64,000 nucleotides of DNA from Chloroflexota bacterium (GTDB lineage: Bacteria > Chloroflexota > Anaerolineae > UBA4142 > SHND01), in NCBI GenBank assembly GCA_029778615.1, contig JAKOPZ010000178.1, forward strand, positions 1-64,000, read 5' to 3'. Shown here in pieces: positions 21,801 through 32,914 of the stretch. Position 1 is the first letter of the stretch, and each line of letters begins with the position of its first letter. A model generated the notes under the pieces. The model was not told the origin of the DNA. It saw only the letters and a list, made by a program, of their open reading frames with translations, and ran no database searches. The translations under genes and the position numbers were made by a program.

Positions 21801-24800
21801 CAATCCGTTGCGGCGGCGGCATTCTGCTCGACAGCGGCACGACGCTGCACCTGACCGATGATGTTCTCCAAAACAATTCCGCGTTTTATGGCGCGGGTAT
21901 TTACAACAATGGAACTCTAACGCTCGACAATGTGGAATTGAAAAACAACACCGCGAATAATTTCGGCGGCGGTTTGTACAATCAAGGCAGCGCCGACATC
22001 ACCGGCGGCTCCATTCATGACAATGACGCGACGCCAACCGTCAGCGATGAACCAACCGAAGGCGGCGGCATTCTCAATGAAGGCACGCTCGCTCTCGACA
22101 GTGTCACGCTCTACAACAATAGCGTCACGAAAGGTTCGTTCCCTTACGCGCACGGCGGCGGCATCGCGCAGCGCAGTGGCAGCGCGACGTTGACTAATGT
22201 CCAACTGCATCACAACACCGTCAACGATGGTGACGGCGGCGGCATTTATCAAGGGAGTGGTTCCGTCGATATCACATCGAGCTCGATTTATAACAACATC
22301 GCGAACAATGGGAACGCCGGCGGCATTTACCAAAACGCTTCAATGTCCATCACATCCAGCGCGGTCTATAACAACAGCGCGGCAGACGGTTATGCAGGCG
22401 GCATCTATCATAGCGAGTACGACAGCCGTTCGTTCACTGTCAATCAAAGCGTCATCTACAACAACAACGCACAGTACGGCGGTGGAGTTTATGCCGCGTT
22501 CGGCGGCGAGTATGGGACGGCGGATGATTTCATCAACAGTACCATCTCCGGCAACAATGCGACCGAAAGTGGCGGCGGTATTTATGCAAGTGGCGGTTCG
22601 TTCACATTAGACAATGTCACTATCGCCAACAACACCGCCGATTCTGACACTAACGATAGTGGGACAGGCGGCGGCGTGGCAGGCACGTTCACGCTCGTCG
22701 CGCGCAATTCGCTTATTGCCACAAACATTGACAACAACAGCACGCCCGCGCCCGATTGCGAATTGAGCGGCGCGACGATTGATTCGCAAGGTTACAATCT
22801 CATCGGCGATTCCAACAACTGCGCGTGGGTTTCGGGAACCGGCGACATTCTCGACCCCGTTGGTTTCACGCTTGGCGCGTTGCAAGGCAACGGAGGCAAT
22901 ACGCTCACGCACGCGCTCGTACAAGGAACGGACGCGGTGGACGGCGGAAATCCAGCGGGCTGCACGGACAACGATTCCAACACGCTTACCGTGGACCAAC
23001 GCGGCGTCACACGCCCAATCAATACGCGGTGCGATATTGGCGCGTACGAAGCGCCGTTCGTTCCAACCGCGACGGCGACGGCAACCGCAACCAATACGCC
23101 AACCGTGACCGCAACCTTTACCGCAGTTCCAACCGACACCGCGACGCCGGTCTTGACGAACACGTATACGCCGACGGCGACGAGCACCGCTACACATACT
23201 GCAACGCCGACGCGTACCAACACGCCTACGCCGAGCAACACACCAACGCCGAGTGATACGCCCACCGCGTCCATTACGCCAACACACACTTTGACGCCGA
23301 CCGAAACGTTGACGCCGACAAATACTTTGACGCCCACGGAAACGTTCACGCCATCGCTGACGCCGACAAACACCGCCACGCCGACGAATACGCCGACGCG
23401 AACCGAGACGCCAATGGATACGTTGACGCCCGAACCATCGCCGACGGTAATTCCTTCGTGGACGCCAACATTCACGGCGACGCACACCGCGACGCCGAGC
23501 AACACGCCAACCGATTCGCCGACCGAAACGCCGCGGCCGACCGACGTTCCTGTTTCGACGCCGGAAGATACGGCGACGCCAACCTTTACGCCGACACAGA
23601 CAGAGACTCCATCGCCGACGGCGACCAATGAACCGCCAACGCCAACCGATACGCCGGAAGGATTGCCGCCCGGCTATCTTGCGCCAACGCTCGATTCGGC
23701 AGTGCTGGTTCCTTCAGACAACACACTGTTCACATCGCTCGCGCCCATCACCGTTTCCGGCGGCGCATTCGGCACAAGCAATTTGAAATCGCTTGACGTG
23801 ACAGTCAACAACGTGACCATTTATGGCGCAACGTTTCCTGACCAGGATAATGTCACAGATTTTGCGTGGAGTACCAATTGGACGCCGCCCGCTCCCGGCA
23901 CGTACGTTCTGGAAAGCGTCGTCACGAATCAGAATGATGAAACGCAAACGGATACGCAACCCGTAACAGTGTACGTGCAAACCGACCCGCCGCACCTCAG
24001 CATCACAACCGCGACGATTACGCAAGCGAACCAGTACGACAATTATTCCGCGCCCGTTACGGGTTCTGCGAACGTGCTCGGCAATAACGCGCTCGTCGAA
24101 ATTCAAACCGGCGCCGGCGAACCATTCCAATCCGCGTCGTACTCGAACGGCTTGTGGCTCTATGCTTGGCTCACCGGCAGTCTCGACGGCGTTACAGTCC
24201 CCGTCACCGCGCGCGTCACCGATTCGTTGGGACAAACGGGAACGGCAACCAAGAATATTGTCGTGGATGTTGTCGCGCCGAGCCAAGTGGACCTCACCGT
24301 AAGCGCGGATGGACAAGCCGTTGCGGCGAATGATACGGTGCGCGCCGACAGCCCAACCCTCGCGCTCGATTGGACGGCGGCGACGGACGGCGGCGGCATT
24401 GCGAAATACTATGTCGGTTTCAATACCAACGCGAACGCGGTACAAAACGAACTCGTCGCGCAAAATGCGTCCGCGCCGCGTCATATCGAATTCAATCCGA
24501 ACGAAGCGACGACCTATTACGCGCACGTGATTTCCGAAGACGCGTATGGCAATCAGACCGCGCAAACATTCGGTCCAATTTTTGTGGACGCGCCGACGAC
24601 GCCGGATATCGTCGGCAGCATGAATTATCAAGGTTGGAGTGAGAGCGGCGCCAGCTGGCTGGGCGCGGACCACGCGTTGAGTTTGCATACGCCGAATGGC
24701 GCAGTGCAAAATTTCTATGCGTCATGGAACGCCAACAATTTGCGAATGATGTGGCGCGGCGCAAATTGGAGCGGCGCGGGTGACTTGTTCATCTATCTCG

Positions 24801-27800
24801 ACACGGGCGCGGGCGGCGCGACAAAATTATATGACCCTTATCCCGCCGACGCGAACGCCAACGCGTTGACCTTGCCGAACGGCATGTCCGCCAAGTATCT
24901 GGTGTGGATTCAAAACACCAACACCGCGACGTTGTGGCAATTCAACGGCGGTTGGAATCAACTCGCCACGCTCGGCGCAAACAAATTCCGCGCGGACGGC
25001 ATGACGACGGACATTCGTTTGCCATTCAACGATGTTGGACTAACCCCCGCGTCGTCACTAAAAATTGTCGCGGTGGCGAGTGAAGAAGACACGTTGAAAT
25101 TGTGGGCAGCCGCGCCGGACAAAAATCCAATCAACAGTCCGCGCGTTATCAATTCGCTCGCGCAAGGACGCGCGCTGACAAATTACGCGCTGACGCAAGC
25201 GTACAATTTCGCGTCGCTTGGCGACGGCATTTTGCCCAATGACGGAAAACTGCCCGGCGGCGATTTGCAAGCGAACGTGACGAGTGACCAAGCCGCGCTT
25301 GGCGTCGCGTACTTGACCGATGATTTGTTTGACGTGACCACGCCGAACACGCGCCTCGACGCAAATCAAGATGGTTTGCCTGACCAAGATATTCCTGTCG
25401 GCAAAGTGATTGGCTCGGTTGGCAATGGACAGCAAATTCAATATACGCTCACGTACGAAAATCGCGGCACCGCTATCGCGCGCAACGTGACCATACACGC
25501 GCAAGCGTATGGGGCATTGCGCTTTAACGGCGACACCGAGACGCAAGACATTTCGCTCGGCGATGTGGGCGTTGGCCTTTCCAACACGGTACAAATTTCT
25601 GCCTTTGTCAATACCGCGCTCAACGCTCGGTCCGCCGAAATGGACGTGACGATTTCGGATGAACTGCATAGCGCGTACGATTGGCTATGGGTTTTGCATC
25701 GTGTGGACACAAACGCGCCGGATATTACCATCCATAGCAGTGACGGATTCGCGCATCCCGGATTTAACACAGTGTTCGGGACTGTGGACGACCCCGCCGG
25801 TGTCCCCTTGATTCAACTCGATGTGGATGGACAAAATGTGGATTGTCCCGATGCGGAACCGTTCGACGGCGTATGGAGCTGCGCGTTCGACGCGGGCAAC
25901 CTCGCGGGGTTGGATGAATTGCGCGTGCGCGCGCGGGGGGTGGACACGTACAACAACGCGAGCGCATTCACCGCGCCCCTCGTTTTGCAAGTGGACACCA
26001 CGCCGCCGACTGTTTCACTCGACGCGGTGGTGGAACAATATTTGCAAGATGGCATCATCGGCACGGCAGAAATGAATTGGTTCGGACAAATTCACGATAA
26101 TCGCGTGGCGAAAGCATTCGCGCAGTGCGATTCGAACACGTTCAATTTCACCTGTCCGCGCCAAGACGTTGTGCCGGTCAACCAACCTGATGCGGACTGG
26201 ACAACCGATTTGGCGCTGTTTGGCGCGAGCGATGGCATTTCCAAAACGATTACTATTTTTGGATTCGACGCGGTAGGCAATCGCTCGACGGCGCCGCTCG
26301 AACGCACCTTTACGCTGGATAACGTCGCGCCCGAAATCACGGTGAACGAAACCGTCACGCCAACGCAGCCCCTTTCGGAAACAACGCAGGCGCCAGTCTT
26401 GAGCGGTCGCGTAACGGACGGCGGCGGCGTCAAACGCATGGACGCGCTCATCATCACTGCCGAAGGCGAAACCACCACCGAACCGATTACGCTCACGCCT
26501 GTCGCCAACAATATTTGGGATTGGACGTACACACCAAACTTGGAACCGGACGGCGCGTTCAGCATTTTTGTCAGCGCGCAAGATGTGGCAGGCAACGTTA
26601 GCAGCGTTGGTCCGTACAGCGCCGAAATCAATACCAGCACCGTGCTGTATGTTCCGTTGTTTGGACGCAAATTCAATTCGGGCGAAGATGTGGTTGACGA
26701 AACACCCACAACCTCCGCCACCGCGACCGCGACAGAAATCACGGTCACACCAACAGAAACAGAAACGCCAACCGTAACCGCGACGGCGACCGAAACGCCC
26801 ACGCTTGCGGCGAGCGAAACACCATCGGCGACGCCGGAGGTCACCGAAACGCCGACGCTCGCCTGTACGACTGCGCCCGCCGCGCCGGTACTGCTTTCGC
26901 CCGAAGATGGCGCGGTCATCACCGCAAAACGCGCCGCGCTCGAATGGACAGCCGCAGACTGCGCGGAATCGTACCGCGTCGTAATCCACGACCGCGACGG
27001 CAATACGGTGCTGCGCGAAAATACCACGCGCACCAAATTCCGCGCGCCCGAATTGCCCAAAGGACGCTACACGTGGGAAATTGTTGCCATCGGCGCGAAC
27101 GGCAACACGCGTTCGGGCGAACGCAGCTTCCGTATGAATCCAACAGATACAGCAGGCACGCCCGAATCGTACGATTCATCCAACGCGCAATACAAAACAA
27201 TCGGCGATGTCCCGACCTCCGTCGTGCTCGCCAAAACACAAACGCCGACACCGCGCCCGACGCGCGACCGCACACAGAATCCGCGCCGCACACGAACGCC
27301 CACCGCCGAACCCGCGCTCGAAGCAACGGCAACGCCGGAACTCGACGCCACACCGGAAGCGAGTATGACGCCCGCGCCGACAGCAACCCGCGCGGAAGGC
27401 GAGGCATTGCCGCCCGGCGCGCTCACGTCAAAAATAATTCTCTATAATACGGGACGCAGCGGCGGCGCGCGCGTGACCATTACCGTGTTCGACACGAACG
27501 GCAATGTCGTACACACAGCCAACGTGCGCGTGCGCGAAAACGAGACGCAAGAATTTGAACTGCCCAAAACGCTCGGCAAAGATTTTATGGGCAGCGCGCG
27601 TATTGAATCGCCGAAAACGATTCAAGCCGTTGTCGTTGACACGAATGGCAAAGCCGAAACGCGCGGTTCGTACGATGCGGTCAAAACCACTGCGCGCACG
27701 GTGACACTGCCGTTACTGCGGCATCTGAATCCTTTCACGCAAAACAGCATTGTTGCGATTCAAAACGCGTCGGCAGTGACAGCGGATGCCACATTCACCG

Positions 27801-28705
27801 CGTACGATGTGAACGGCAACGAAATGTTCGTCGCGCCGTTGACGCTCGCGCCGTACGCGTCACAATATATCAACACGAACGATTTGTTCCCGACCGGCAC
27901 ATTTATCGGCAGCGCGCAGATTGCTTCCACTCAACCGCTCGCCGCCGCTGAAATCAATTTGTTCCGGCGCGACACCGCGACGCTGCGCGCGCTGACCGCG
28001 TCGGATGAACACCAAGTATTGATGCTTCCCGCCGTCCAGCGCAAATTCAACAATAATGGCGCGTTCGTTGCGTGGACGGAAATGTACGTTCGCAATCAAG
28101 GCGCTGCGGCAACGGATGTGCGCGTTCAATTCTTTACCAACGCGGGCAAAAAGATTGGCGAAGTAAAACGCGCGAATGTCCCGCCAAACGGACTCGCCGT
28201 GTTCAAAACGAGTGACGCAGAAATGGATTTTATGAACAAGCGTTTTCGCGGGTGGGCGCGTATCAATTCCGGCGGCGCGCCGTTGGTCGCCAAAGCGCTC
28301 ACCGCGCAAAACAAAGGACGCCGCTTGACAGGCATACAAGCTCTGCCCAATCCGACAGTGAACGGCCGCGCGTCGTGCGCGGATGTGTACGCGACGGCGC
28401 AGCTCAAGAGCGTTCTCGCGCTGCTCAACACGCACCGCAAAAAGCAGGCAAACATTCGCTTGCGCGCGTTCGACGGCAGCAACGGCAATCAAGTAGTGGA
28501 TGCAACCTTGACACTCAAACCGCGCGGCGTGGCGAATCTCGCACGCAAAAAAGGACCGCTCGCCAAATTGCCGGCGAACTTTGACGGCATCGTGACGCTC
28601 AACACGACGAGCGGCGGCGCCAAACGTTTGATTGTCACCGACAAAACGTTCACGCTCAACAGTAAAGGGCGCGCGCTCGCCGCGAGCGCGTACGTGTGTC
28701 GTTAA
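9860..28705 (+). CDS. Giant multidomain cell-surface protein (~6,281 aa)
   Basis: One uninterrupted frame of 18.8 kb. I chose the ATG at 9860, preceded by AAGG and starting a signal anchor (residues ~9-28). An in-frame GTG at 9794 would put 22 residues before it. Order by residue: two hydrophobic segments ~312-350; Gln-rich ~375-400; repeat-encoded ~408-429; thrombospondin-3-like DxDxDG motifs ~434-540; unassigned ~550-1090; four or five membrane segments ~1110-1290; second DxDxDG block ~1535-1645; Ig-like ~1820-2040; LamG-like ~2090-2290; YWTD propeller 1 ~2475-2717; DUF11-like ~2728-2854; propellers 2, 3 and 4 at ~2900-3167, 3198-3464 and 3557-3817, separated by Thr-Pro linkers; CSLREA motif ~3860-3910 and parallel beta-helix to ~4280; a 200-residue Thr-Pro linker; Ig-like and DOMON-like domains; an FN3-like domain ~5670-5760; four related C-terminal modules ~5855-6281. 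No LPXTG or C-terminal anchor is seen. Probably an adhesin or surface sensor held by its N-terminal membrane segments. Ligand unknown. Confidence 0.9.
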   Translation: MKRLSLRYIPAFLLALVFVAIALYVYQSFQAKDARPQLQAAWQNARTAGGYAFRSTIQQSNVPLATTTNIGRSSVEHNYYLEGFTHLDDKKLELTLWDNGGSVTQSDSGAQIKIENGKAVARRGDQAWQEIGNFSDGIAPEGDFMAFLAGAKNVHEVAHETRNGVSFTRYTYEIDGPHFAEYVRQQLQARLSKQGELPYGMQIGVADEYTKLKGTGELWVRADGLPMRQIANLEFPPNSDFFVRATITTDFSDYPNYVQFQNNKNFWTLAVENFPRARADEMYAYVTSGANAFAASITAAFQEFVAQNSPAFIALAIFAALIYFFFRFHHKRFAYNALVIFVIVSMELSPLMQTAQTNAFVDTQRAKNAEQLKQQEQQQQQDRALEAVRKGNEFDTHTSPLVAANEKQRLETGDSISNLQSPISSLQSLVPSCTDSSDLDNDGLKKCEEDLLGTNPNKKDTDNDLLPDGQEVTGFTFGGQTWYSDPQTASTLDDGILDGQKCSLSNNTRNCAIDSDGDGIPDLFDRDLDGDGVPNNVDLSPLRANSQTFSEANPFSLIINNLATNKPVYAEFQIRPTNRQHLWYAFNVFDWPKGDTEGQIQRDPNSQYKTFFEVCVQRGGTNCKMNPDANGDVKLVPMLEIRAPYWGAPIPSQSELNNYGVVRKDVYGQGTYLYVPLQLVTDKAGDRVAFYGKMLYQTPYSNAAWGGAHSVRLAWVVQALTDVCQQSEGSTCTSYVKDNVDYHNQIQIVQTYYDDFKLTGFNARENRGTDYAIMYEDPSVDDDLNMDTDLIRAEYALDSAFLHARDCENTDSVGVCVSGDGKPDITVNGSGVGAPRIETRFDRDLNGGLTDNQRFGIPRNLKVLTRTYTHRDNAIVQIGTTEARNILNSRFTSQWSAQSPIYPTLLYTYEDRSRALGYSPEGEADSGLTWSNNQITLDMSKAVPQTIAGMNWIPYTYAGGTWQAMDMQSYGTELERRFANSGDPTDSPEVARGKLAGMKLYYAAVFNGVQYVVNLGDTPTFVANTSKSDQEIKDNITISNRLPRAVLQVLVTQYDIAFGIGRGATAIETRTVYQYLGLLDQNKTLKDLEIENMFSSLAKKIKNITAEGTGAGKTAVGIVTVFTVVGLVVGGSLYAAGLATGNKGLIISGQVFLAISLFIAIAVTPVLAVISLYKAIDAAGQLTVGSFFKVLGANSEIIGVSKYARGVGLFFDLALPWALALYDIFSNDLAFGSPAFNTAIAQAIAGTIVAILLFAIAAFVVGAIVTAIIGFIDVLLLLLCKGGVSGTCWGVVASLTAAVADFIYKGGSTIDFGHKDSSGNSDLVQIKDIDFRLADANKGLRADNAITYSALIQTNIYHKYRSFEFYSSDHFFSANDLRESSFRYALTTNQSDPVPTTNRNDMPNAWQGVERKGGGGWKGYKTDTVSTSSFTLPAGINRKKGLYLKMSYAVMGYECWVGDCSYRTNRGDSTSDLGSIIVFDVFPNTLEDFVKWDWAGGSTQRVCYPFFALFSGFPPRPNFQTTCRDVTYGFTFPAVADKDGDGLVAANDPDDTKFDTDNDGLPDAQDLNYNPRVADTDGDGLNDGLEITLGTDPAKRDTDNDGLNDNVEIAGFMYTYATGKQTRIYTNPRSPDSDGDSFSDNSEISGNLISTADAANGKKNALAPTDVNLGLNPRAFDPNPLEFNFAISDSDLFLKPGDTFIYTPTVQNKLVPGAYGITNQIYASGRMSVTLPSQVQYVSSGGTNPFTQNFVLGNGAVSPTLSLRVANNVATARVNFINTASATLYDGLPTTTRLGLVRNGDLFEFTIDNDLPTTQIIIPSFMKAGTSLVVGGTAQDPTSPITQVEISVDNGPWVLTQGTPSGSTGNSAFTWAYTYTAPATEGQHTFRTRSTDSVGLVQSPVTSASLRVDATPPAITYDITTNPIVAASLDENGSWVIPLSGTVSDTANVNQSGVGTVEVSMSPNTNGWQTANIDRSVTPHTWNILYRLTTFDANTNAVVNPTAQATFQARARDNVGNEFTQSPGQIRIDQTAPTLTLNDPADTAGGEFISHATTLGGTVTDPALNGVNSGIASAEIAFTLDKVTDALTQALLLQSFDTKLGVNVWRDRAALGNNATCDANNCPGTIAGRVGLGLDFNGATSQTVNVAAFAIPLTNYTFSEWFKTTCANCGLSSLVGSTVTDRQIYLRNGDVCADVFNGFRQQICTFSTNYADDNWHQVTHVLDGTAQKLYVDGVLKSSNSLGTSAGNASAAVVMGRAPQAGTQYFTGQLDEVKLFNQALDAVTVKGLYDTWQPVTLSTSGEGVMNATWSAPLPDKLEGNYQIDLTATDMRGNRNEAREDWGHWSGEIDLLAPRVSINLSYSGANSTARTTISGYAEDLNLSEDGFESPCASSTWTRSYNTLTRPNQPTRLNRIDFSCSVPGFIDKTTRLKACDTNNRCAANYPPQYQLFALTPGWTERAPAFTYSPVQRVATSSNWAWLLGGLATDDAHGKVYWVDWDGIRRSNLDGSQLETLPIGSQNTRDIAVDSAAGILFRVESDGLYRSNLDGTNSVRIVNLGNQFALAVDSPRGKVYIGGGTTIRRYNYDGSGGETFNVDGYAGAAVLALAVNTSVGRVFWSRYSTASPDDHNCSFYSQVMWKNYDGTGGNYYSDNWRGPFNPGCNREYRALAYDPFSDSIFFSSSYNAYYGNPTLRRIPANGFGFFAFDIAPIFSGIRGLGFATFRTEPFDAADLEIAKTAPAIVVPNAPLPYQIVIRNSGVNPATNVVITDTLPVTVTFQSAITNLGQNCPAPNGVNFSCTLNNPINGGSSVTLTINTMVNANGLGQIDNNAGASMSATDPSPNNNLGQNYVNAVTPTFTLTPSRTPTPTFTPSNTPTFTPTFTPTNTRVAPSATPSALLKSIFWTNGLDQVSGVQTDGSYRRTIATRRSGIYPVNYQLPRGIGYDSVNNKLYWAERDRIVRANLDGSNIETVVNTTSAQELAVDGIHQKIYWRTDGLVGGSYAIWRKDLATGDVARIVNTSNFCCGLAIDPYHEHVYYGDQSGTNRIFRVNSDGSNSKIIIDHIYLGPYGLAIDSVNEKIYWVEQNNGTPNQIQRANLDGSAKEKIVDVSGSFVNLLLDVAGNRIYWMEGPNGGKTIRYAPLAPNSSASDFLNVGFVNGQGYMTLAYAPPAPTATPTNTATHTPTATTTRLPATATPAGMVKSVDWTNGFNEIRAINVDGTYNRQLLYLAPIQSGPYYYTQSPSDVEFDPVSNKLYFLNWTNGTIHRMNLDGSNVETITNSVYPHPRELVVDGVNNRLYWRTEQDTGFSARVWCNDGAHYINVSSSYGGLVVDTERQQIYFGDGADIKRANSDCTGVVNVVTAQSDLTTAMALDASGDKLYWATYNGKQIKRANTDGTNVQVISTAHGPGLVQGLTLDVAGGKIYWLNYYTPSDISRADLAPNSPAEQFLQTNIPGYIAGIALMYVAPTATFTPTNTPTNTPTFTLTFTPTNTNTATSTPTNTPTNTPTNTPTNTSTNTPTNTPTFTPTNTPTNTPTFTPTPTNTRVSATGTPPASTHTKLLFFTRRNNGDILRVPPGSAGAQTIVDASGTVNGITADPINGYLYWTEGTNGRIMRSNLDGSNQIEILNSLSDPRAIVFDATANDLYFTSGNALTYKYDLDTSTLTTLPIFYANALALDPERGRIYYSDYQGIKWTNLASPGSPNVLINLTSESVNSIYLDAPNDYIYWSEAYAKRIRRADLTGANQNIVTIVDTQATPSPDDGTPYGITVDVLGGKMYWLQTFRLWESDIAPNSTPNGVFGSGGFPLYTSSLVILDYAPNTPTPTATHTLTPTNTPTEPPTPTSTATPTNTPTAIPGPLTVNTPNDTDDGACDALGTGSGNQDCTLREAINLTNGNSGINEIQFASGLSGVIRLDSGLGELNISDHLKIVGPGALTLAVNGDTNSDNTPDVRVFHITNGSTVWISGLTIERGIGNFNCVSDTIRCGGGILLDSGTTLHLTDDVLQNNSAFYGAGIYNNGTLTLDNVELKNNTANNFGGGLYNQGSADITGGSIHDNDATPTVSDEPTEGGGILNEGTLALDSVTLYNNSVTKGSFPYAHGGGIAQRSGSATLTNVQLHHNTVNDGDGGGIYQGSGSVDITSSSIYNNIANNGNAGGIYQNASMSITSSAVYNNSAADGYAGGIYHSEYDSRSFTVNQSVIYNNNAQYGGGVYAAFGGEYGTADDFINSTISGNNATESGGGIYASGGSFTLDNVTIANNTADSDTNDSGTGGGVAGTFTLVARNSLIATNIDNNSTPAPDCELSGATIDSQGYNLIGDSNNCAWVSGTGDILDPVGFTLGALQGNGGNTLTHALVQGTDAVDGGNPAGCTDNDSNTLTVDQRGVTRPINTRCDIGAYEAPFVPTATATATATNTPTVTATFTAVPTDTATPVLTNTYTPTATSTATHTATPTRTNTPTPSNTPTPSDTPTASITPTHTLTPTETLTPTNTLTPTETFTPSLTPTNTATPTNTPTRTETPMDTLTPEPSPTVIPSWTPTFTATHTATPSNTPTDSPTETPRPTDVPVSTPEDTATPTFTPTQTETPSPTATNEPPTPTDTPEGLPPGYLAPTLDSAVLVPSDNTLFTSLAPITVSGGAFGTSNLKSLDVTVNNVTIYGATFPDQDNVTDFAWSTNWTPPAPGTYVLESVVTNQNDETQTDTQPVTVYVQTDPPHLSITTATITQANQYDNYSAPVTGSANVLGNNALVEIQTGAGEPFQSASYSNGLWLYAWLTGSLDGVTVPVTARVTDSLGQTGTATKNIVVDVVAPSQVDLTVSADGQAVAANDTVRADSPTLALDWTAATDGGGIAKYYVGFNTNANAVQNELVAQNASAPRHIEFNPNEATTYYAHVISEDAYGNQTAQTFGPIFVDAPTTPDIVGSMNYQGWSESGASWLGADHALSLHTPNGAVQNFYASWNANNLRMMWRGANWSGAGDLFIYLDTGAGGATKLYDPYPADANANALTLPNGMSAKYLVWIQNTNTATLWQFNGGWNQLATLGANKFRADGMTTDIRLPFNDVGLTPASSLKIVAVASEEDTLKLWAAAPDKNPINSPRVINSLAQGRALTNYALTQAYNFASLGDGILPNDGKLPGGDLQANVTSDQAALGVAYLTDDLFDVTTPNTRLDANQDGLPDQDIPVGKVIGSVGNGQQIQYTLTYENRGTAIARNVTIHAQAYGALRFNGDTETQDISLGDVGVGLSNTVQISAFVNTALNARSAEMDVTISDELHSAYDWLWVLHRVDTNAPDITIHSSDGFAHPGFNTVFGTVDDPAGVPLIQLDVDGQNVDCPDAEPFDGVWSCAFDAGNLAGLDELRVRARGVDTYNNASAFTAPLVLQVDTTPPTVSLDAVVEQYLQDGIIGTAEMNWFGQIHDNRVAKAFAQCDSNTFNFTCPRQDVVPVNQPDADWTTDLALFGASDGISKTITIFGFDAVGNRSTAPLERTFTLDNVAPEITVNETVTPTQPLSETTQAPVLSGRVTDGGGVKRMDALIITAEGETTTEPITLTPVANNIWDWTYTPNLEPDGAFSIFVSAQDVAGNVSSVGPYSAEINTSTVLYVPLFGRKFNSGEDVVDETPTTSATATATEITVTPTETETPTVTATATETPTLAASETPSATPEVTETPTLACTTAPAAPVLLSPEDGAVITAKRAALEWTAADCAESYRVVIHDRDGNTVLRENTTRTKFRAPELPKGRYTWEIVAIGANGNTRSGERSFRMNPTDTAGTPESYDSSNAQYKTIGDVPTSVVLAKTQTPTPRPTRDRTQNPRRTRTPTAEPALEATATPELDATPEASMTPAPTATRAEGEALPPGALTSKIILYNTGRSGGARVTITVFDTNGNVVHTANVRVRENETQEFELPKTLGKDFMGSARIESPKTIQAVVVDTNGKAETRGSYDAVKTTARTVTLPLLRHLNPFTQNSIVAIQNASAVTADATFTAYDVNGNEMFVAPLTLAPYASQYINTNDLFPTGTFIGSAQIASTQPLAAAEINLFRRDTATLRALTASDEHQVLMLPAVQRKFNNNGAFVAWTEMYVRNQGAAATDVRVQFFTNAGKKIGEVKRANVPPNGLAVFKTSDAEMDFMNKRFRGWARINSGGAPLVAKALTAQNKGRRLTGIQALPNPTVNGRASCADVYATAQLKSVLALLNTHRKKQANIRLRAFDGSNGNQVVDATLTLKPRGVANLARKKGPLAKLPANFDGIVTLNTTSGGAKRLIVTDKTFTLNSKGRALAASAYVCR
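11083..11144 (+). repeat. GAGACTGG repeat, in-frame copy inside the giant gene
   Basis: The same unit as the intergenic copies (GAGACTAGAGACTGGAGACT, then AATCTCCAGTCTCC units), again with inverted halves. It is translated as a 20-residue segment ([20 protein letters not shown]) between the Gln-rich stretch and the first Ca-binding block, and the frame is not broken. Confidence 0.9.
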
Positions 28706-28720
28706 ATAGTTTCACACGCG

Positions 28721-28764
28721 AAAAAAAATGCGCCGCCGAAAAAATCGGCGGCGCATTTTTTTTT
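28721..28764. terminator. Bidirectional intrinsic terminator
   Basis: A-run, then ATGCGCCGCCGA, a short loop, TCGGCGGCGCAT and a T-run. The stem is nearly perfect and GC-rich with T-runs in both directions. It lies 15 bases after the giant gene's stop and could serve the convergent gene at 28902 as well. Confidence 0.92.
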
Positions 28765-28773
28765 GTTTATTCA

Positions 28774-28897
28774 TTCACCTTACGCAGAATTGTCATTTCG
28801 AGCGGTCTGGCGAGAAATCTCGGTGGAAAAAACTGAGATTTCTCACAGAGTTTACCCCGAAGGATGGAGGGGTTCGAAATGACATGCGTAAGGTGAA
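28774..28897 (+). mobile_element. Miniature element family B, copy 2 (7-bp TSD)
   Basis: 124 bp, flanked by TTATTCA on both sides (28767-28773, 28898-28904). The ends form a perfect 13-bp inverted repeat, TTCACCTTACGCA and TGCGTAAGGTGAA. The core differs from copy 1 by about one base. The right-hand target copy contains the TGA stop codon of the - strand gene ending at 28902, so the element entered exactly at the end of that gene without truncating it. Confidence 0.92.
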
Positions 28898-28901
28898 TTA
28901 T

Positions 28902-31900
28902 TCATTCATTCGGCGGTGGTGGACCACTACTACAATTGGACGAACGCCGCGTCACACACGGCTTGACGTTGATTTTCAGTACGTCATGGTTGTTGTCCGG
29001 GCGCGGGTCACTCCCATCATGCATGACGATGGCGTGAATTTCATGCAGTCCCGCGCGGTGAGGGAGCCAATCTATCCAAACGTTCGCGCCTTTGGGATTG
29101 CCGCTGTGAACAAATTTGTCGGCGATTAACGCCCCGCCTTGGTTCGGGTCGCCGTCATAAACCAAGAGGTGCGTTTGGGCGCGATGCTTTTTGTCCGAAT
29201 ACACAGTAATGCGGAGTTGACGCGGTTTTTCGACACGCGCGCTGCCATTGACCGTTTTGAATTTATGGTTCTTTTTTGCGAGCGCAATCGAATCCGGTTT
29301 CAGCGACACGTCGTTGTTGATTGGCTTGAGCGTACAAGTATTTTGCGCGTTGGGCTGCATCACGGCGGCGGAGCCATAGCCCTCGTTATTTTGTCCGGGG
29401 TCAATCCCTTTCAACGTATGCGCCTTGCCGTTGACATCTACCCACGGATAATTTTGGTTTGGATTCTCCGGTTCGTAAAGTTCAGAAATGCTGTTGTTCG
29501 GGTCAAGGTCTATGTAGATGTGATAATACGAGACTGTGCACGAAGGACCGGAAGCGAAACCGCTCGTGTTCCAATTAAAAATTGCTTCGGTCATGCCTTG
29601 CGCGTTCAACTGCGGAACGGTGGTTGTGCCGATGACCGTGCCGGGCTGGGTTTCCTGTCCCGTTTGCGGATTGTACGGCACGGCGCGAAATTGCACCTGC
29701 AAATTGTTGAACGATTGCCCCGTACTATAATTGTATACGCGCACAACCGTACGCACCGTGTCGCCCGCGAGCGGGATGTATGTCAGCGGCTCGTACTGAT
29801 TCGTGACGGTATTCGGCTCGGATGCGGTGATGAAAAAGCCGCGCAGCTGTTTGCGCGAGAGAAGCGTATTCGGCACCCAATCGGGACAGCGCGTTTCACA
29901 CGTTTCGTAATTGGTGTTGAAACGATTTGGCAAATTCAACGCGGGGTCCGGTTTGGCGCCATACAAACTTGCCCAAAACTGTTGTCCCGTCGCGTCGCCC
30001 AAAACATCTACCGCGTGCGTGGCTTTGACGGTGCCGTCGGTGGCAACGTAAAACACCGGATAAAATAAATAGCCCTGTGCCGCATTGCCCGATGTTTTGT
30101 TGAGCGTGATACCGGTGGTTTCATTCGTGGTACTGTTGCTCGTCGCAAGTCCGCCCCACGAATTGCTGTTGTTGAACGTCGTCTCCACCGACGCCGAAAA
30201 ATCTCCGCCATCGCCAAAGAAATCGGCATCGGCGCTGTACGAAACCTGTACGTCCGCGCTTTCGCTCAGGGTGTGTTGATAACTGCGACTGCTGCCCGAA
30301 CCCGATTGACTGGAATACGATAGCGCGAGACTGCCACTCGTGCCGTCCCACGCGTATAGCGACGCGGGAATCATCGGCGCATTGACGACCGTGTTATCAG
30401 GAAGCGTAAAGCTGCCGACATCGGGCGGCGTATACGGGTCGGCGGGATTGCTCGTTTGTCCAAGCGGGTAGGAGAGCGCGTTGCCGTTCTCTTGAATCGG
30501 CTGGTACCAATCGAAGGTGGAACCGCCCCCCGCGAAATCCAACGTAGGTCCCGGCAGAACGAGGTCGTAAAACGGATTGTGTCCGGTATTTGCCAAATCG
30601 AAACCGAACACACGATAGCGCCACAAGTCGGTCGTTTGAATCCGTCCCGTCACATAATCGTCGTGGTCGGTCACTCCCGAAAACGCGACGGTGCGGCTGC
30701 CGTACTGGGAGTTGTAGGACGATTTTTGCGAATTGTATTGATAGCCCACTTTGACGGTTGCGGAAATCCCAATCGAACCCTCGTCTTTGAACAAGGAAAA
30801 ATTTTCGCCTTCTTGAACCGTCGCGCTCGCCGACGCGGCAACCGAGCCGCCGATAGACCAATTGGTCGTATCGGTGCTTTGACTCGAAAACGTTGTCTGG
30901 TTGCTGTCTACGAGCGCGAGATTGAAATTGTCAAAACGGCTGATGTTGACAATTTGTCCGTAGGTGGGACTGTTCGGATTGTTGTCATAGTACGTGTGTT
31001 TGGGCGGTTCTTGCAAAATGAAATCGGTGTTGAGCGTTTCGTTGATGGTAAAGTGCACCGGCGCGCCGAGATAAAACGAAAGCCCATCGTAATCGTACGC
31101 CATGAGCGGCAAACGCACCTGACTGAATGCTTCCTCACTTCCGGACCACGTATTGTACAAGTTCCCCTGATTCACAATCCCGTTGGTCGGGTCAACTATC
31201 GCAAAGTTGGTTGCGGGAAACGGTTGATTGATGTTGGGCGGCGGCGGTGTGATGCCGCCCACTGCCACTTGCCATGTGACCGCCGTCGGCGACGTGTTGC
31301 CGTTAAACTTGCCTGCGGTGAGCGACCACGTTTGCGAAACTTGCCAGCCCGTAATTTCAAAAAGATTAATCTGTGTCGCTTGCTGCAAATCCTGCGAAAG
31401 ACTGAGGAACTGCACCCACACATTTCCATTGGTGTCATTCCACGCGAACGCGATTTGGCGTTCACCAAAATTATCGCCCGTCTGCAAATCAAATTGAAAC
31501 AGACCCGTCACCACATCAAAGCGTTCGAATTGTTCCGGGTAACCGTCTGTCGGCGAGGTATCAATTTGGTCGAACCCCTGCGTTTCGAGCGTTTTGGCGA
31601 GATTGAGATTCGCGTCGCCCGAATAGACGCGGATATAGCCTGTGTTGAAAAGGTTGGGCTGCCCGAACGTCCATTCGCCGTGTGAAAGTACCAATTCATC
31701 CGTGCCATCGCCATTCAAATCACCCGCCGCCGCCGAAATGCTGCCAATGTAACCGTTGGAACCTTGAAAGACATTTGAAAAGGGCTGCTGGAGCGTAGTT
31801 TCCAATGTGAGCGTGCGCGTGTTCGCGTTGCGGCGATACCGAAAGGTATCAATGACCGCAGTGTATCCATTGATAAAATATGCGATTGCGATTTCGTCAT

Positions 31901-32702
31901 AGCCGTCGCCGTCGTAATCGCCCAACGCGACGGTAACCATGTTGTCGCTCATCAAGAGCCCAAACAACTGCCCGTCGGTGTCCGCGTCAATTTGTGTCGA
32001 AGCCGTTGCAGTTGTAACGGCGATGGGCTGCATTGTCGTCGCGGTCTGGGGTGAACCATAATCGAGGACCGCGAGGTTGACGGTGAGCATATTGTTCGGC
32101 GCGGGACTCGCGTACACCACAACTGCTTCGTCATGGCGATTGCCCGCGCTGTCCGTCACTTTGTCAATATCGCTCGCGGCAATATCAATCAAATCTGTCG
32201 TCGCGCCATAATTGGGCATGTGGTTGGAAAGGCGCGGCGCGAGATTTGAAAGCGTGTAACTCAGCTGCGGCGCATCGTTGGCGGTATGCGGATTAAAGAG
32301 CAGCGCCACGTTTCCGTTATCGCGCCGCGCGTACAAAATTTGTCCGTACTCGGCGGAGGTAAAACGTCCCGCCGTCGGAAAAATTTCTGTAGAGTATGAA
32401 CTATCGGCGTTGTCGCCCGCATTTTGAATTGGCGACGTTCCCGAAACATTGTCGTTCGGGTCATGAAAGTACGTATAGTTGTTTAACGCGGTGTTGTTGA
32501 ACAATTGCAGCGCAGGCACAAACAAATCACTGCTGGGAAACAGGTCATAGTGCGCGGGTTTGCCTACAGGGTCTGTTGCGCCGGGTTCGGGTCCGCTTTG
32601 CGCGCGCGCCGACGCGCTCAACAGCACGAGCAAAACATTCGCGAACAGCAAGAGGGTTGCAACACGTTGGACGGCGTACCTCCAACCGAGTGGCTCGAGC
32701 AT
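28902..32702 (-). CDS. Large secreted FG-GAP / CARDB-like protein
   Basis: A 1,266-residue exported protein. The signal peptide is clear (VATLLLFANVLLVLLSASARAQS, cut probably near residue 35). Residues ~190-500 contain FG-GAP/VCBS-type Ca-binding blades such as VALGDYDGDGYDEIAIAYF and AAGDLNGDGTDELVLSHG, typical of integrin-like beta-propellers. Residues ~600-900 are Ser/Thr-rich alternating beta sequence (WSIGGSVAASASATVQEGEN; SESADVQVSYSADADFFGDG), which looks like an elongated beta domain and recalls, without proving, aerolysin-type pore formers. The C-terminal third contains CARDB-like adhesion modules (DLDPNNSISELYEPENPNQN; DWLPHRAGLHEIHAIV) and ends in a Cys/Pro-rich tail. No anchor is seen, so it is probably released or bound to the surface. 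It converges on the giant surface gene and may belong to the same surface system. Confidence 0.85.
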   Translation of the reverse strand: MLEPLGWRYAVQRVATLLLFANVLLVLLSASARAQSGPEPGATDPVGKPAHYDLFPSSDLFVPALQLFNNTALNNYTYFHDPNDNVSGTSPIQNAGDNADSSYSTEIFPTAGRFTSAEYGQILYARRDNGNVALLFNPHTANDAPQLSYTLSNLAPRLSNHMPNYGATTDLIDIAASDIDKVTDSAGNRHDEAVVVYASPAPNNMLTVNLAVLDYGSPQTATTMQPIAVTTATASTQIDADTDGQLFGLLMSDNMVTVALGDYDGDGYDEIAIAYFINGYTAVIDTFRYRRNANTRTLTLETTLQQPFSNVFQGSNGYIGSISAAAGDLNGDGTDELVLSHGEWTFGQPNLFNTGYIRVYSGDANLNLAKTLETQGFDQIDTSPTDGYPEQFERFDVVTGLFQFDLQTGDNFGERQIAFAWNDTNGNVWVQFLSLSQDLQQATQINLFEITGWQVSQTWSLTAGKFNGNTSPTAVTWQVAVGGITPPPPNINQPFPATNFAIVDPTNGIVNQGNLYNTWSGSEEAFSQVRLPLMAYDYDGLSFYLGAPVHFTINETLNTDFILQEPPKHTYYDNNPNSPTYGQIVNISRFDNFNLALVDSNQTTFSSQSTDTTNWSIGGSVAASASATVQEGENFSLFKDEGSIGISATVKVGYQYNSQKSSYNSQYGSRTVAFSGVTDHDDYVTGRIQTTDLWRYRVFGFDLANTGHNPFYDLVLPGPTLDFAGGGSTFDWYQPIQENGNALSYPLGQTSNPADPYTPPDVGSFTLPDNTVVNAPMIPASLYAWDGTSGSLALSYSSQSGSGSSRSYQHTLSESADVQVSYSADADFFGDGGDFSASVETTFNNSNSWGGLATSNSTTNETTGITLNKTSGNAAQGYLFYPVFYVATDGTVKATHAVDVLGDATGQQFWASLYGAKPDPALNLPNRFNTNYETCETRCPDWVPNTLLSRKQLRGFFITASEPNTVTNQYEPLTYIPLAGDTVRTVVRVYNYSTGQSFNNLQVQFRAVPYNPQTGQETQPGTVIGTTTVPQLNAQGMTEAIFNWNTSGFASGPSCTVSYYHIYIDLDPNNSISELYEPENPNQNYPWVDVNGKAHTLKGIDPGQNNEGYGSAAVMQPNAQNTCTLKPINNDVSLKPDSIALAKKNHKFKTVNGSARVEKPRQLRITVYSDKKHRAQTHLLVYDGDPNQGGALIADKFVHSGNPKGANVWIDWLPHRAGLHEIHAIVMHDGSDPRPDNNHDVLKINVKPCVTRRSSNCSSGPPPPNE

Positions 32703-32799
32703 GGACTACACATCCTTTCCCTATGGCAGTTTCAACATAGAGACCACAGAATTCAAGAGTTGTTGTGGGCGGATTCAAATGCGTTCGATCTAGAGATGT

Positions 32800-32829
32800 T
32801 TATACACTAACCGCGCGCGCGGTGTCAAT
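32800..32829 (-). promoter_or_regulatory. Sigma-70-type promoter for the secreted FG-GAP protein
   Basis: On the - strand TTGACA (32829-32824), 18 bases, TATAAA (32805-32800). The predicted leader to the ATG at 32702 is about 90 bases, and a GGAAAGGATG ribosome-binding sequence lies close to the start. The spacer is an alternating CG run. Confidence 0.62.
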
Positions 32830-32914
32830 GCCGCGCGCGAACCATCAAGGACAAACGCCCATAGACGCTCGCGCGTTTCTTTGCTAAAATTGGGCGAGTC
32901 GGAGAACAGCCAAC

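Noticed and set aside
27420-28705. Sortase (LPXTG) or type IX sorting signal at the end of the giant protein
   Set aside because: No LPXTG-like motif, hydrophobic segment or typical conserved C-terminal signal is visible; the protein ends in ASAYVCR.
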